Source of the DNA: Alishewanella aestuarii B11
GTDB taxonomy: Bacteria; Pseudomonadota; Gammaproteobacteria; Enterobacterales; Alteromonadaceae
NCBI RefSeq assembly: GCF_000280055.1
Contig: NZ_ALAB01000038.1
Span: 1-64,000, forward strand
Direction of reading: 5' to 3'
DNA: 64,000 nt
The position numbers and the translations under genes are program-made. Shown in pieces: positions 55,004 to 64,000 of this stretch (within the stretch, counting starts at the first letter, position 1; each line of letters begins with the position of its first letter). The notes beneath the pieces were generated by a model. The model did no database searches and was not told the DNA's origin. It saw only the letters and a list, made by a program, of their open reading frames with translations.

Positions 55004-56665
55004 TTAGATCCGCTTGTATTTAATCCGGTGTGGCTCTAATGCCGCCGCGCCGTAGGTTTGCTTCAGCCAGGCTTCATAATCCGAGTAGTTACCTTCGAAG
55101 AAGTTCACCTTACCCTCATCGCGGTAATCCAGAATGTGGGTGGCGATACGGTCGAGGAACCAACGGTCATGCGAGATCACCATGGCACAGCCCGGGAAAT
55201 CCAGCAGCGCGTTTTCCAGCGCCCGTAGCGTTTCTACGTCCAGATCGTTGGTCGGTTCGTCCAGCAGCAGCATATTGCCACCGGCTTTGAGTAGCGCCGC
55301 TAAATGCACCCGGTTACGTTCACCGCCGGATAACTCACCGATAAATTTCTGCTGGTCATTGCCTTTAAAGTTAAAGCGACCGACATAAGCCCGGCTTGGG
55401 ATCTGGAAGTTACCGATTTGCAGCATATCCTGACCGTTGGAAATTTCCTGCCAGACCGTGTTTTTTGGGTTCATCTTATCGCGGAACTGATCGACACTGG
55501 CGATCTGTACCGTTTCACCTACTTCAATATTGCCGCCATCTGCTTGTTCGGTGCCGGTGATCATTTTAAACAACGTCGATTTACCGGCACCGTTCGGACC
55601 GATAATACCGACGATAGCGCCTTTCGGAATACTAAAGCTTAAATCATCAATCAGCACACGATCGCCAAAGGTTTTACGCAGATGACTAACTTCCAGCACC
55701 TTATCACCCAGGCGCGGCCCAGGCGGAATAAACAGCTCATTGGTTTCGTTACGTTTTTGAAATTCCTGGCTTTGCAGCTCTTCAAAGCGGGCCATCCGTG
55801 CCTTGCTCTTGGCATGGCGACCTTTGGGGTTAGTGCGTACCCACTCCAATTCCTGCTTAATAGAGCGCTGGCGGGCATTCTCGGACTTCTCTTCCTGCGC
55901 CAGGCGAGCTTCCTTTTGCTCCAGCCAGCTGGAGTAATTACCCTGCCATGGAATACCTTCACCGCGGTCCAGCTCTAAAATCCAACCGGCGACGTTATCG
56001 AGGAAGTAACGGTCGTGGGTAATGGCCACAACAGTGCCAGGGTAGTCGTGCAGGAAGCGCTCTAACCAGGCCACGGATTCAGCATCCAGGTGGTTAGTTG
56101 GCTCGTCCAGTAATAGCATATCCGGGCGTTCCAGTACCAGGCGGCAAATTGCTACCCGGCGGCGTTCACCACCCGACAGATGTTCGATTTTGGCATCCCA
56201 GGGCGGCAAACGCAGTGAATCTGCGGCGCGCTCCAGCGTATTCTCCAGGTTGTGGCCATCTTTAGCCTGAATTAAGGCTTCGAGTTCACCTTGCTCACGC
56301 GCCAGCGCATCAAAGTCGGCATTTTCATCGGCGTAAGCGGCATAGACTTCGTCCAGACGGGCGAAGGCTTGCTTCACATCAGCTACCGCTTCTTCGACGA
56401 TTTCTTTTACGGTTTTATTGGCATCCAGCTCCGGCTCTTGCGGCAGGTAACCAATTTTGGTGCCGCTAAGTGCCCGGGCTTCGCCTTCAAATTCTTTATC
56501 TACGCCGGCCATAATGCGTAACAGCGTGGATTTACCCGAGCCGTTTAAACCTAAGACGCCAATTTTCGCGCCGGGGAAAAACGACAGGGAGATATCTTTT
56601 AAGATGGTTCGTTTCGGGGGTACAACTTTCGATACCCGATACATTGAAAAAATATATTGCGCCAT
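55004..56665 (-). CDS. ettA: Energy-dependent translational throttle protein EttA
   Basis: EttA is an ABC-F ATPase that binds the ribosomal E site and adjusts the first elongation step to the ATP/ADP ratio. The 553-residue product (E. coli 555) has two ATP-binding cassettes: Walker A GLNGSGKS near 40 and GPNGAGKS near 355, signatures LSGGERRR and LSGGERNR, and DEPTNHLD/DEPTNDLD Walker B motifs. The linker between them includes the arm region with LEWVRTNPKGRHAKSKARM. A clear terminator follows. Confidence 0.97.
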   Translation of the reverse strand: MAQYIFSMYRVSKVVPPKRTILKDISLSFFPGAKIGVLGLNGSGKSTLLRIMAGVDKEFEGEARALSGTKIGYLPQEPELDANKTVKEIVEEAVADVKQAFARLDEVYAAYADENADFDALAREQGELEALIQAKDGHNLENTLERAADSLRLPPWDAKIEHLSGGERRRVAICRLVLERPDMLLLDEPTNHLDAESVAWLERFLHDYPGTVVAITHDRYFLDNVAGWILELDRGEGIPWQGNYSSWLEQKEARLAQEEKSENARQRSIKQELEWVRTNPKGRHAKSKARMARFEELQSQEFQKRNETNELFIPPGPRLGDKVLEVSHLRKTFGDRVLIDDLSFSIPKGAIVGIIGPNGAGKSTLFKMITGTEQADGGNIEVGETVQIASVDQFRDKMNPKNTVWQEISNGQDMLQIGNFQIPSRAYVGRFNFKGNDQQKFIGELSGGERNRVHLAALLKAGGNMLLLDEPTNDLDVETLRALENALLDFPGCAMVISHDRWFLDRIATHILDYRDEGKVNFFEGNYSDYEAWLKQTYGAAALEPHRIKYKRI

Positions 56666-56824
56666 GGTTTCAATTACCGTTCAGATGGATTGATACATCG
56701 GGCTGATTGTACGTCATTTTCATGCCAGGGGGTAGGCAAGGGGCATTACTGCTAATAAAGTTGGCTTTTCGTTGCCGATCTCTGCTTTAATAGCAGGGTG
56801 AATTTCTTTTAAAGCAGGTTAGGT

Positions 56825-57178
56825 ATGTCTGAGTTTGCACATGATCCAAGTTTTCAGCGTTTTGTCGAAGAAGCTAAAACCGAAGGGGTGGTCTGGACCC
56901 TGGCGGATGGTGAAGATTTACTGGTAGTGGAATCGGTAGAATTTGAAGAAACTGACGTGATGCCGTTCTGGTCGAATAAAGCGGATGCTCAGGCCCATTG
57001 CTCAGACGAATGGGAAAATTATAAGCCGGAAGCCATCCCGCTGGATGTGTTCTGTGAAGGCTGGTTAAAAGAAATGTACGACGACGGTGTGTTGATTGGG
57101 ACTAACTGGGATGAGTCGTTAAATGGCCCGGAAGTTGAGCCGCGTGAGCTGCTGGAAGCCTTAGCCCGCGTGCAGTAA
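56825..57178 (+). CDS. DUF2750-family protein
   Basis: The 117-residue cytoplasmic product has the DUF2750 pattern: VVWTLADGEDLLVVES, MPFWSNKADAQAHCSDEW, IPLDVFCEGWLKEMYDDG and GTNWDE. Function is unknown. It is acidic throughout. It has AGGTTAGGT before the ATG and its own terminator, so it appears to be a single-gene unit. Confidence 0.8.
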   Translation: MSEFAHDPSFQRFVEEAKTEGVVWTLADGEDLLVVESVEFEETDVMPFWSNKADAQAHCSDEWENYKPEAIPLDVFCEGWLKEMYDDGVLIGTNWDESLNGPEVEPRELLEALARVQ

Positions 57179-57198
57179 GCCTGTCGGTTAGCCTACCC

Positions 57199-57228
57199 AA
57201 GCCCGGCTTTGCTGGGCTTTCGTGTTTT
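57199..57228 (+). terminator. Terminator after the DUF2750 gene
   Basis: AAGCCCGGC (57199-57207) pairs with GCTGGGCTT (57211-57219; one G-T pair) over a TTT loop, followed by TCGTGTTTT. Confidence 0.75.
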
Positions 57229-57324
57229 ATGGGTGTAAAATAGCAGTTATTGTGCAATAGCCACTAAACTGGATGCCGGGTTAGGGCGTAGAAGCTGCAT
57301 CAGAGTCAGGTGTTGGAAGTGAAT

Positions 57325-57966
57325 ATGTTAACTGAAGAAGCGATGTTAGTCCGTAGTGCATTGGAAGCCAGAGGTCTGGAAACGCCAATGCGTGATAACG
57401 GCTTATCCCGCGATCAAAAGTATCAGAAAATTAATCAGCTGATGACCGAAATAGTGCAGACGCTCGGGCTGGACTTAAACGACGACAGCCTTAGAGAAAC
57501 ACCGCATCGCATTGCTAAGATGTATGTTGATGAGGTATTTGGCGGTTTGGATTACCGCAACTTTCCGAAAATTGCGCTGATTGAAAATAAGATGCAAGTT
57601 AGCGAAATGGTCAAGGTGAAAGACATTAGCTTTACCAGTACCTGCGAGCACCATTTTGTGACTATTGATGGTAGCGCTACTGTGGCCTATATTCCGGCAA
57701 AGAAGATTATTGGTTTATCGAAGATCAATCGGATCGTGCGCTTTTTTGCGCAGCGGCCACAAGTGCAGGAGCGCTTAACGCAGCAAATTCTGATTGCGCT
57801 GCAAGCGTTGCTGGAGACCGATAACGTGGCGGTGACCATGGATGCCGTGCATTACTGCGTTAAATCGCGTGGTGTAATGGATGTGAATTCGAAAACCCAA
57901 ACCACGGCTCTGGGCGGTATTTTTAAAGACGACGCCCGTACCCGCGCTGAGTTTTTAGCCTGCTAG
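57325..57966 (+). CDS. folE: GTP cyclohydrolase I
   Basis: FolE converts GTP to dihydroneopterin triphosphate, the first step of folate synthesis. The product has 213 residues from the ATG at 57325 (E. coli 222), preferred because GGAAG lies six bases upstream. The zinc ligands are Cys in TSTCEHHF, its neighbouring His, and Cys in [30 protein letters not shown] is the diagnostic segment. The open frame begins at GTG 57310, but the extra five residues are not needed. Confidence 0.97.
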   Translation: MLTEEAMLVRSALEARGLETPMRDNGLSRDQKYQKINQLMTEIVQTLGLDLNDDSLRETPHRIAKMYVDEVFGGLDYRNFPKIALIENKMQVSEMVKVKDISFTSTCEHHFVTIDGSATVAYIPAKKIIGLSKINRIVRFFAQRPQVQERLTQQILIALQALLETDNVAVTMDAVHYCVKSRGVMDVNSKTQTTALGGIFKDDARTRAEFLAC

Positions 57967-57995
57967 AGCGGTCACGCTGGTGCCTGAGCCGTTCG

Positions 57996-60962
57996 TTACG
58001 GTTCACGCCCCAGTTCCCTGCTAATCATTTCTCTGGCAGCAGTTGCCTGCATCGGCTTGCCATAATGGTATCCCTGGATCGCCTGACAACCCAGCTGCTT
58101 TAACAAAGCTTGTTGTTCAGCGGTTTCTACCCCTTCAGCAATAGTTTCCAGCTCCAGACTGTTTGCCATGCTGATAATGGCTTGTACTATTGCCCGGTCA
58201 TCGGCATCCGCTAACAGATCACGAATAAAGGATTGGTCGATTTTTAGTTTGTTCAGCGCAAAGCGTTTCAAATAGCTAAGCGATGAATAGCCGGTACCAA
58301 AATCATCAACGGCAATGCGTAAGCCCCGATGCCGGAATGCGTCTAACAGACTGGCCGCCTGTGCCGGATCTTCGACCATAGCGCTTTCGGTAATTTCTAA
58401 TTCCAGCGCAGCAGCCGATAGCTGATGTGCTTGTAGCTGGGCATCAATTAATGTCAGTAAGCCCGGCTGGCGGAACTGTACCGGCGATAAGTTTACTGCG
58501 ACAGTCAGTTCGCTGGACGTAAGCTGTTGCCACGCTGCGCGTTCTGCCAACGCCGTTTTTAGTACCCATTCACCTAACGGGATCACCAAACCGCTGCGCT
58601 CGGCCAGCGGAATAAACTCACCGGGAGAGACAAAACCCAGCTCCGGATGTTGCCAGCGCAGCAGGGCCTCAAAACCAATCAGCTTTTGTTGCTGCAGCGA
58701 ATACTGTGGCTGATAAACCAAACTCAATTCGTTATTATCGATGGCACGGCGCAAGGCGTTTTCCAACAGCAGATGGCGGGCAAGATAGCGCTGCATCTCG
58801 CTGGTAAAGAAACAGTATGTGTTACGGCCTTTTTCCTTGGCACGATACATTGCTATATCAGCATGGCGATACAGCTCATGAAAGTGTTGTCCATCCTCCG
58901 GATAGAGTGCAATGCCAATAGAGGCGGAGAGCACCAATTCCTGGCCACTCACCTGGTAAGGCGTAAGCATTAAGGGCAGAATTTGCTCGGCCAATTGTGC
59001 CGCTTGATCAGCATCGGTATGAGGGCGTAACAAAACAAATTCGTCACTGCTCAGTCGACAGAGTGTATCTTCCGGCCGACAGAGGGTGGCTAGACGTTGC
59101 GCGATGAGAATCAGTAACTGGTCACCAACCTGATGGCCGAGCGAGTCATTAATTTGTTTAAAACGGTCTACATCGATAAATAGCAGCGCCAGGGCCTGAT
59201 GTTGCGCTTTGGCGATCGCCAGTGCCTGTTCAGTCCGATCCATCAGTAAGGCACGATTTGGCAGTGAGGTCAGGGCATCATATTGCGCTAAAAAGCGAAT
59301 TTGTGCTTCGTCTTCTTTGTACTGGGTGATATCGCTGAATAAACCAACATAATAAATTTCACCCGGCTCAGGACCATCGATTTTACTAATCGATAACCAT
59401 TCCGGGTAAAGAGTACCATCTTTGCGCCGGTTCCAGATTTCACCTTTCCAAACGCCTTGCTGCTGAATGGCTTGCCACATTTTCTGGTAAAAGGCTTTGT
59501 CATGTTTACCGGATGATAGCAATTTGGGATCTTTACCAACCACTTCTTCCGGCCGATAGCCGCTAATATTACAAAATGCCTGATTGACCATCACCACTTG
59601 TTGCTGAGAGTTGGTGATCAGTAATCCCTCTGAGCTTTGTTCAAACAAGCGTGCCAACAGCTGTAATTTAAGCTCCGATTCTTTACGATCACTGATGTCA
59701 ATATGAGTCCCGACCGTCAGCCGTTTACCCTGCTCGGTGACGATAGTGCGGCCGCGGGATAGAATCCACACCCAGTGGCCATCTTTATGCCGCATCCGGA
59801 AATGATTTTGATATAGCTCTTGTTGCGGGCTAGCCAGATAGTCAGCGAAGGCTTGGCTGGCGGCCTGTCGATCGCTCGGATGCAATAAATCCGTCCAGAC
59901 TGTATCCAGATTCTGAGGTGTAGTTGCTGGAATATCCTGGCTTTGATAACCCAGCATAGAAAAGTATTCCGGACTGCAAGTTAATTGTTGCAGTTCGGGA
60001 TCAAATTCCCAGCTACCAGTGTTACTGGCAACAATAAAGCTGCGGTGGCGCGCCAACTGGGTTTGCAAATCCGCAGTTCTGGCCGCAACTTGTTGGCTCA
60101 GCAGCTGTTTAGAATTCAGGGTGCGGACTAAAAAGTAACTCAATGCCGCGAGTAGCAGATTAAAGACTACTGCAAGAAACTGTTGCCAGTAAGCAACTGT
60201 GCTGTAGTGAGCCACGGCCGGTGCGCTGAGCAACAAACGCCAGCTGACGGTGCCGGTTTGAATTTTCGCTTCTGCTAGCGCGCTGAACGCAGACGTCGTA
60301 CTGCTGATAATCAGACTTTGTTCCGTCGTGTCATCCAGCCACACTTGATATTGAATACCGCGGGCCGGCAGTTGTACCAGTTGTCTGATACTTTCCAGTG
60401 CTTCCAGTTCGAAAGTGACACTGATAAACCCCCAAAAGTGGTTGCTGCCGGTGTCATCCGGCAGCTGGACTGGCAGGCGTCCGATAACACCTACACCGCC
60501 CTGGCGCAGTTGATAGGGGCCGGTCAGATATACTAGTTTACTTTGTAAACTGCGCCTGGCAGCGGCGCCCTGAATGGGATCCTGCAGAATATCGAAACCC
60601 AATACCTGCTGTTTAGTATGCTCCGGATAAGCGGCGCTAATGATGCCTGCTGGGGCAGCTGATAAGGTTTTTAGCTGTGGGTAATAAGGATAGATTTGCG
60701 CAGCAAACTGTTCAAATTGTTGCAGATCACCTTGTTGTAAGCGCAGCCAGCCGGCCATCGCATAAGCTGCGGTTGCCGTTCTTACCAGCTCTTGTTGAAT
60801 GGCACTGGCATAGGATTGTGCTTGATCATTGAGCTGGTTTTGCTGTTGCAGCTGGCGCTGGTCGCTCAGATGTTGCAATAAACTATAACTTACGGCGCCA
60901 CTTAATAATAAAACCAATATCGGGACAATAAATCCCAGATGAAAAGCTCTCGATCTCAACAC
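57996..60962 (-). CDS. CHASE-PAS-GGDEF-EAL protein with degenerate GGDEF
   Basis: The 988-residue membrane protein starts with a membrane segment at about 10-28, a periplasmic CHASE domain (about 40-245; TLSAAPAGIISAAYPEHTKQ), and a second segment at about 265-283. Two PAS domains follow (about 310-430 and 432-550). The cyclase domain has SSDEF near residue 637 where GGDEF is expected, so it should not make c-di-GMP, though it may bind GTP. The EAL domain is intact (GFEALLRW near 763; DDFGTGYSSLSYLKRF). It is probably a phosphodiesterase. Confidence 0.92.
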   Translation of the reverse strand: MLRSRAFHLGFIVPILVLLLSGAVSYSLLQHLSDQRQLQQQNQLNDQAQSYASAIQQELVRTATAAYAMAGWLRLQQGDLQQFEQFAAQIYPYYPQLKTLSAAPAGIISAAYPEHTKQQVLGFDILQDPIQGAAARRSLQSKLVYLTGPYQLRQGGVGVIGRLPVQLPDDTGSNHFWGFISVTFELEALESIRQLVQLPARGIQYQVWLDDTTEQSLIISSTTSAFSALAEAKIQTGTVSWRLLLSAPAVAHYSTVAYWQQFLAVVFNLLLAALSYFLVRTLNSKQLLSQQVAARTADLQTQLARHRSFIVASNTGSWEFDPELQQLTCSPEYFSMLGYQSQDIPATTPQNLDTVWTDLLHPSDRQAASQAFADYLASPQQELYQNHFRMRHKDGHWVWILSRGRTIVTEQGKRLTVGTHIDISDRKESELKLQLLARLFEQSSEGLLITNSQQQVVMVNQAFCNISGYRPEEVVGKDPKLLSSGKHDKAFYQKMWQAIQQQGVWKGEIWNRRKDGTLYPEWLSISKIDGPEPGEIYYVGLFSDITQYKEDEAQIRFLAQYDALTSLPNRALLMDRTEQALAIAKAQHQALALLFIDVDRFKQINDSLGHQVGDQLLILIAQRLATLCRPEDTLCRLSSDEFVLLRPHTDADQAAQLAEQILPLMLTPYQVSGQELVLSASIGIALYPEDGQHFHELYRHADIAMYRAKEKGRNTYCFFTSEMQRYLARHLLLENALRRAIDNNELSLVYQPQYSLQQQKLIGFEALLRWQHPELGFVSPGEFIPLAERSGLVIPLGEWVLKTALAERAAWQQLTSSELTVAVNLSPVQFRQPGLLTLIDAQLQAHQLSAAALELEITESAMVEDPAQAASLLDAFRHRGLRIAVDDFGTGYSSLSYLKRFALNKLKIDQSFIRDLLADADDRAIVQAIISMANSLELETIAEGVETAEQQALLKQLGCQAIQGYHYGKPMQATAAREMISRELGREP

Positions 60963-61044
60963 AGTGTGGCGGCCCGTTATGCTTTGCTAAGTTGAATAAT
61001 TTAGCAGTTTAGCATTTAACGCTCGCCCGAGGTAGCGTCTGTCT

Positions 61045-61230
61045 TCAGTCGTCGCTAAGTTCCCAGTCGTCCAGTAGTTCCCTAAGCCGTTTTTGCTCCA
61101 TAATTTCGTCAATGCGTCGCCTGGCTTCGTACTTTTGTTTGGCTTTGCTATCCTTAACCACATTGACTGCGGCTTCCAGCTCTGCTGGCTCGTTAAATTC
61201 ATCCAACTCGATTGGCTGTAGTGCAGACAT
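61045..61230 (-). CDS. PA3496-like small protein
   Basis: The 61-residue acidic product ends with KYEARRRIDEIMEQKRLRELLDDWELSDD, which matches the conserved helix of the PA3496 family of small putative envelope-integrity proteins. No signal peptide is seen, so location is unclear. It lies alone between the CHASE-PAS gene and the glutathione peroxidase gene, convergent with neither, with its own short leader. Confidence 0.68.
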   Translation of the reverse strand: MSALQPIELDEFNEPAELEAAVNVVKDSKAKQKYEARRRIDEIMEQKRLRELLDDWELSDD

Positions 61231-61406
61231 ACTGATTACCTCACAATTTTCTGCTTATTTATCGCTAAAGCAGCTGAAACAACAGTGAAAATTTTTTTAG
61301 GTATCGATAAATATTTTTGTTGATATACGATAAAGCTGATAAAAGCGATCTGAGAGCAGTTGCTTGGCGTAATGAGCTGAACTGATAACATAAACTGGAG
61401 TTAATA

Positions 61407-61961
61407 ATGAAAATACTAGTACTAGGCATGGGGTTACTGGGGCTGAGTTTATTGCCACAAACTGCCAGTGCGGCACAATGTGGTGCGGTGTTAAGCCACT
61501 CGGTGCAACAACTAAAAACCCGTGAAACGGTTGACCTTTGTGAACAATTTCAGGGCAAAACCTTACTGGTCGTCAACACAGCCAGCAAGTGTGGTTTTAC
61601 GCCGCAGTTTGAAGCACTGGAGCAGCTGTACCAGCGTTATAAAGAACAGGGGCTGGTGGTGTTAGGTTTTCCATCTAACGATTTTCGGCAAGAACACAGT
61701 GACGAAGAAAAGACTGCCGAAGTCTGTTATCTGACTTATGGTGTAGAGTTTCCGATGTTTTCTACTACCAGTGTGCGTGGTGATAAGGCTAATCCGGTAT
61801 TCAAAGCGCTGATTGCCAAAACGGGTGAAGCTCCGTCCTGGAATTTTAACAAATATCTGGTCAGCAAAGACGAGCAGAAAGTGCTGCATTTTGGCAGCCG
61901 GGTGAATCCAACGGATCTGAAATTTATCGCGGAACTGGAACAGCTGCTACAAGCCGAATAG
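61407..61961 (+). CDS. Exported glutathione peroxidase-family protein
   Basis: The 184-residue product has a signal peptide (LVLGMGLLGLSLLPQTASAA) and the peroxidase core, with the catalytic Cys62 in NTASKCGFTPQF and the tryptophan in PSWNFNKYLV. The usual Gln in FPxNQF is replaced: FPSNDFRQE at residues 89-97 has Asp. Bacterial members usually use thioredoxin rather than glutathione. With the signal peptide it would work in the periplasm, where the reductant is unclear. Its stop is exactly adjacent to the stop of convergent rnhA. Confidence 0.9.
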   Translation: MKILVLGMGLLGLSLLPQTASAAQCGAVLSHSVQQLKTRETVDLCEQFQGKTLLVVNTASKCGFTPQFEALEQLYQRYKEQGLVVLGFPSNDFRQEHSDEEKTAEVCYLTYGVEFPMFSTTSVRGDKANPVFKALIAKTGEAPSWNFNKYLVSKDEQKVLHFGSRVNPTDLKFIAELEQLLQAE

Positions 61962-62441
61962 CTAAATAGCGGCCTGACTCGCTTCAAAGCCGCTATCAAT
62001 GGCCGCCGGTGTCGCACTGGCGGCATTGCGGGCTAATTCATCACAGCGTTCGTTTTCCGGATGACCATTGTGACCCTTTACCCAGTGCCAGCTTATCTGA
62101 TGACCCTGACAGGCTGCATCCAGGCGTTGCCATAAGTCCTGATTTTTCACCGCTTGCTTCTGACTGGTTTTCCAGTTATTGCGTTTCCAGCCTGCCAGCC
62201 ACTGGGTGATACCCAACCTGACATATTGACTATCGGTAGTTAAATCGACGCGGCAAGGACTTTTTAATGCTTCAAGGCCGACGATTGCGGCCAGCAGTTC
62301 CATCCGGTTGTTGGTCGTCAGTCGAAAGCCTGCACTCAGCTCTTTGCGATGTTGCTGGTAGCACAGAATGGTACCATAGCCGCCGGGTCCGGGATTGCCG
62401 AGACAGGATCCATCGGTATAGATTGCAACACTTTTCTGCAT
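61962..62441 (-). CDS. rnhA: Ribonuclease HI
   Basis: RNase HI cuts RNA in RNA-DNA hybrids. The 159-residue product (E. coli 155) has the catalytic acids in [17 protein letters not shown] (Asp), [13 protein letters not shown] (Glu), [12 protein letters not shown] (Asp), and [15 protein letters not shown] (Asp). It is divergent from dnaQ, the classic arrangement in enterobacteria, and abuts the peroxidase gene. Confidence 0.97.
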   Translation of the reverse strand: MQKSVAIYTDGSCLGNPGPGGYGTILCYQQHRKELSAGFRLTTNNRMELLAAIVGLEALKSPCRVDLTTDSQYVRLGITQWLAGWKRNNWKTSQKQAVKNQDLWQRLDAACQGHQISWHWVKGHNGHPENERCDELARNAASATPAAIDSGFEASQAAI

Positions 62442-62468
62442 TTGGCCTTTCCTAAGCTGAAAACGGCG

Positions 62469-62474
62469 TATAAT
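62469..62474 (+). promoter_or_regulatory. -10 element upstream of dnaQ
   Basis: A perfect TATAAT at 62469-62474 lies between divergent rnhA and dnaQ. No -35 hexamer of good quality is placed at 16-18 bp, so the promoter is incomplete as read. Confidence 0.45.
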
Positions 62475-62508
62475 CTAGCGTAAATCCAGTGAAAAAGCGA
62501 AACAGTAG

Positions 62509-63213
62509 ATGGCAAAGCGACAAATTATTCTCGACACTGAAACCACCGGCATCAGTCCAAAAGAAGGCCACCGTATTATTGAGATCGGTTGCGTCGAGCT
62601 AGTAAACCGCCGTTTCACCGGTAACAACTTCCATGTATATATCAATCCGGAGCGGGAAATTGATGCAGAGGCGATAGCGGTACACGGTATCACCAATGAG
62701 CGTCTGGCTGCTGAGCCGAAGTTCCGGGAAATAGCGCAGAGTTTTTACCAGTACATTCAGGGTGCCGAGTTAGTGATCCACAATGCGGCCTTCGACGTCG
62801 GCTTTATTGATCATGAATTTGCTTTGCTCCGGCCGGCGCTGCCGCCGGTCGCCCAGTATTGCACTATCGTTGATACCTTGCTGTTAGCTCGTGAACTGCA
62901 CCCGGGGCAAAAAAATAATCTGGATGCGCTGTGCAGACGCTACGATATTAATAATAGCCATCGTACCTTGCACGGCGCTTTATTGGATGCGGAAATTCTG
63001 GCAGATGTGTATCTGCTGATGACCGGTGGTCAGGTCAGCCTTAATCTGGCGGCCGAAGAGCAAGCCGAACAGCTCGAGCAACAAAGTCCACTGCATATTC
63101 AGCGCCAGGGGCGTTTAAAGGTGATCCGGGCGTCAGAGTCGGAAGTCGCTGCACATGAGAGCCGTTTGGATTTGGTGCAGAAAAAAGGGGGAACCTGCCT
63201 GTGGCGCGTCTAG
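62509..63213 (+). CDS. dnaQ: DNA polymerase III epsilon subunit (proofreading exonuclease)
   Basis: DnaQ is the 3'-5' proofreading exonuclease of the replicative polymerase. The 234-residue product (E. coli 243) has the DEDDh motifs: LDTETTGISP (Exo I), HNAAFDVGFIDHEF (Exo II) and the HRTLHGALLDAEILADVYL region (Exo III). A clamp-binding type motif QVSLNL follows the nuclease domain near residue 181. It overlaps the next gene by 13 bases. Confidence 0.97.
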   Translation: MAKRQIILDTETTGISPKEGHRIIEIGCVELVNRRFTGNNFHVYINPEREIDAEAIAVHGITNERLAAEPKFREIAQSFYQYIQGAELVIHNAAFDVGFIDHEFALLRPALPPVAQYCTIVDTLLLARELHPGQKNNLDALCRRYDINNSHRTLHGALLDAEILADVYLLMTGGQVSLNLAAEEQAEQLEQQSPLHIQRQGRLKVIRASESEVAAHESRLDLVQKKGGTCLWRV

Positions 63214-64000
63214 TACTGTGTCTATTTTTATCTTTACTGCTGCCGGTTCAGGCTCAGGACGATACCGCGCCAAAACGGGATGAACCTGGTCTGACGATAT
63301 TGGAGCAACTGCCAACCCGTAATCAGATCCCGCTGCTTGATAACCGCTTTCGGATTGATGATGGTGTAAAGAGCATTACATTAGTATTTTTCCGTCGCCC
63401 GGGCACCGCGTCTATCGTATTAGTGCGTCCTGACGGCAGTAAAGTCTTCTACAATACAGCGAAAGATCACAATATGCGCTGGCATGATGCAGCCAGTTAC
63501 GATCTGATTGAGATCAATGAACCGATGCCAGGTCCCTGGCAGGCAGTAGGGCGGATTTTGCCAGAAAGCCGGGTACTGGTCCTCACTGATATTGAATTGG
63601 ACGTTGACCCTCTTCCCAGCGCCTTAATGGTGGGTGAAACCTTTAAATTGACCGCCCGGTTGATGGACGGCGACCAGTTAGTGAATGCCAGGGATTTTCG
63701 TGAAATCCTGACCATGCAGGTGTTATTTGTCAGCACCAATAATCCGGATATGGAGAACTATGGCCGTGGCTTGGCGGAGGTTGCGACCTTTCGTGATGAT
63801 GGTCGTGGTTACGATGCCAGTGCGCGGGACGGTATTTTTACCGGTGAGGTTAATCTTAACTTCGGTGCCGGGGAATGGATCCCGCGTTTTATTGTCCGTA
63901 CGCCACTATATAGCCGTGAGTTGGAGCAAGCCCCGGTGCGGGTGGCGCCAGCTCCGGTGGCAATCGAGTTTGTTTATTCCCGGGAGATGACACAACCGCA
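63201..64000 (+). CDS. TIGR03503-like exported protein (partial; continues past window)
   Basis: A GTG at 63201, spaced about nine bases from GGGGGAA, starts a frame that remains open to the end of the window. The first residues form a signal peptide (LVLCLFLSLLLPVQAQ). The following segment (TRNQIPLLDNRFRIDDGV, then SITLVFFRRPGTASIVLVRPDG) matches what I recall of the TIGR03503 family from marine gammaproteobacteria, whose function is unknown. It overlaps dnaQ by 13 bases and may be translationally coupled to it. The C-terminal part is beyond the window. Confidence 0.68.
   Translation, partial: MARLVLCLFLSLLLPVQAQDDTAPKRDEPGLTILEQLPTRNQIPLLDNRFRIDDGVKSITLVFFRRPGTASIVLVRPDGSKVFYNTAKDHNMRWHDAASYDLIEINEPMPGPWQAVGRILPESRVLVLTDIELDVDPLPSALMVGETFKLTARLMDGDQLVNARDFREILTMQVLFVSTNNPDMENYGRGLAEVATFRDDGRGYDASARDGIFTGEVNLNFGAGEWIPRFIVRTPLYSRELEQAPVRVAPAPVAIEFVYSREMTQP

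Overview
The window is a stretch of core chromosome from a gammaproteobacterium with moderate GC. Gene content and protein character (TIGR03503-type gene after dnaQ, PilZ giant protein next to radA, large secreted amidohydrolases, two GGDEF/EAL proteins, CDP-alcohol-transferase type PssA) suggest the Alteromonadales/Chromatiaceae side, something like Rheinheimera, Arsukibacterium or Alishewanella. This genus-level placement is inference. About 59 protein genes (including a leader peptide) and one tRNA are supported. There is no phage, integron, CRISPR array or defence island. The only mobile-element trace is a transposase-like fragment cut off by the left edge.

Layout. 1-6 kb: transposase fragment, tRNA-Trp, holD-rimI, prfC-argS-pdxH, a TatD/YjjV hydrolase. 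6-13 kb: ytjB and serB diverging around an unusual periodic repeat, an alpha/beta hydrolase coupled to serB, a double-PilZ protein, radA. 13-36 kb: bamD, rluD-pgeF, clpB, a DUF4124 gene, pssA, gshA, a lysozyme-like lipoprotein, yfjD/ypjD, ffh, rpsP-rimM-trmD-rplS, a DnaJ-related gene, aroF-tyrA, a LOG protein, a Na/Pi symporter overlapping a beta-CASP metallo-beta-lactamase gene, pheA. Much of this block (clpB, pgeF, rluD, bamD, pheA, tyrA-aroF, rplS-trmD-rimM-rpsP, ffh, ypjD, yfjD) is what clusters in E. coli near 58-59 min, with rearrangements. 36-50 kb: penicillin-acylase-like hydrolase, cytochrome b561-like protein, cytochrome c', a cache-PAS-GGDEF-EAL protein, two coupled amidohydrolases, an M28 peptidase, yciH. 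50-64 kb: GAF protein, aromatic/aspartate aminotransferase, gdhA, a CbiM-like permease, small secreted proteins, ettA, folE, a CHASE-PAS-GGDEF-EAL protein, glutathione peroxidase, rnhA/dnaQ, and the start of a TIGR03503-type gene.

How genes work together. Aromatic amino acid synthesis is represented by aroF-tyrA (TyrR-box-like site upstream), pheA (complete phenylalanine attenuator with leader peptide) and an aminotransferase. Translation is heavily represented (tRNA-Trp, prfC, argS, rimI, rluD, rpsP-rimM-trmD-rplS, ettA, yciH). Protein targeting and quality control are covered by ffh, clpB (sigma-32 promoter), bamD and a DnaJ-related protein; c-di-GMP signalling by two GGDEF/EAL proteins and the PilZ protein.

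I found no clear new multi-gene system. The observations I rate highest are regulatory or structural: a two-phase periodic repeat (10-bp then 14-bp steps) between ytjB and serB; a pheA attenuator with all four pairing segments visible; an intrinsic-terminator-shaped hairpin at the predicted +1 of the rpsP operon; an intrinsic terminator inside the 5' end of the tatD frame; a 43-bp tandem duplication across a stop codon; and amidohydrolase modules that lack the usual metal-binding HxH motif.
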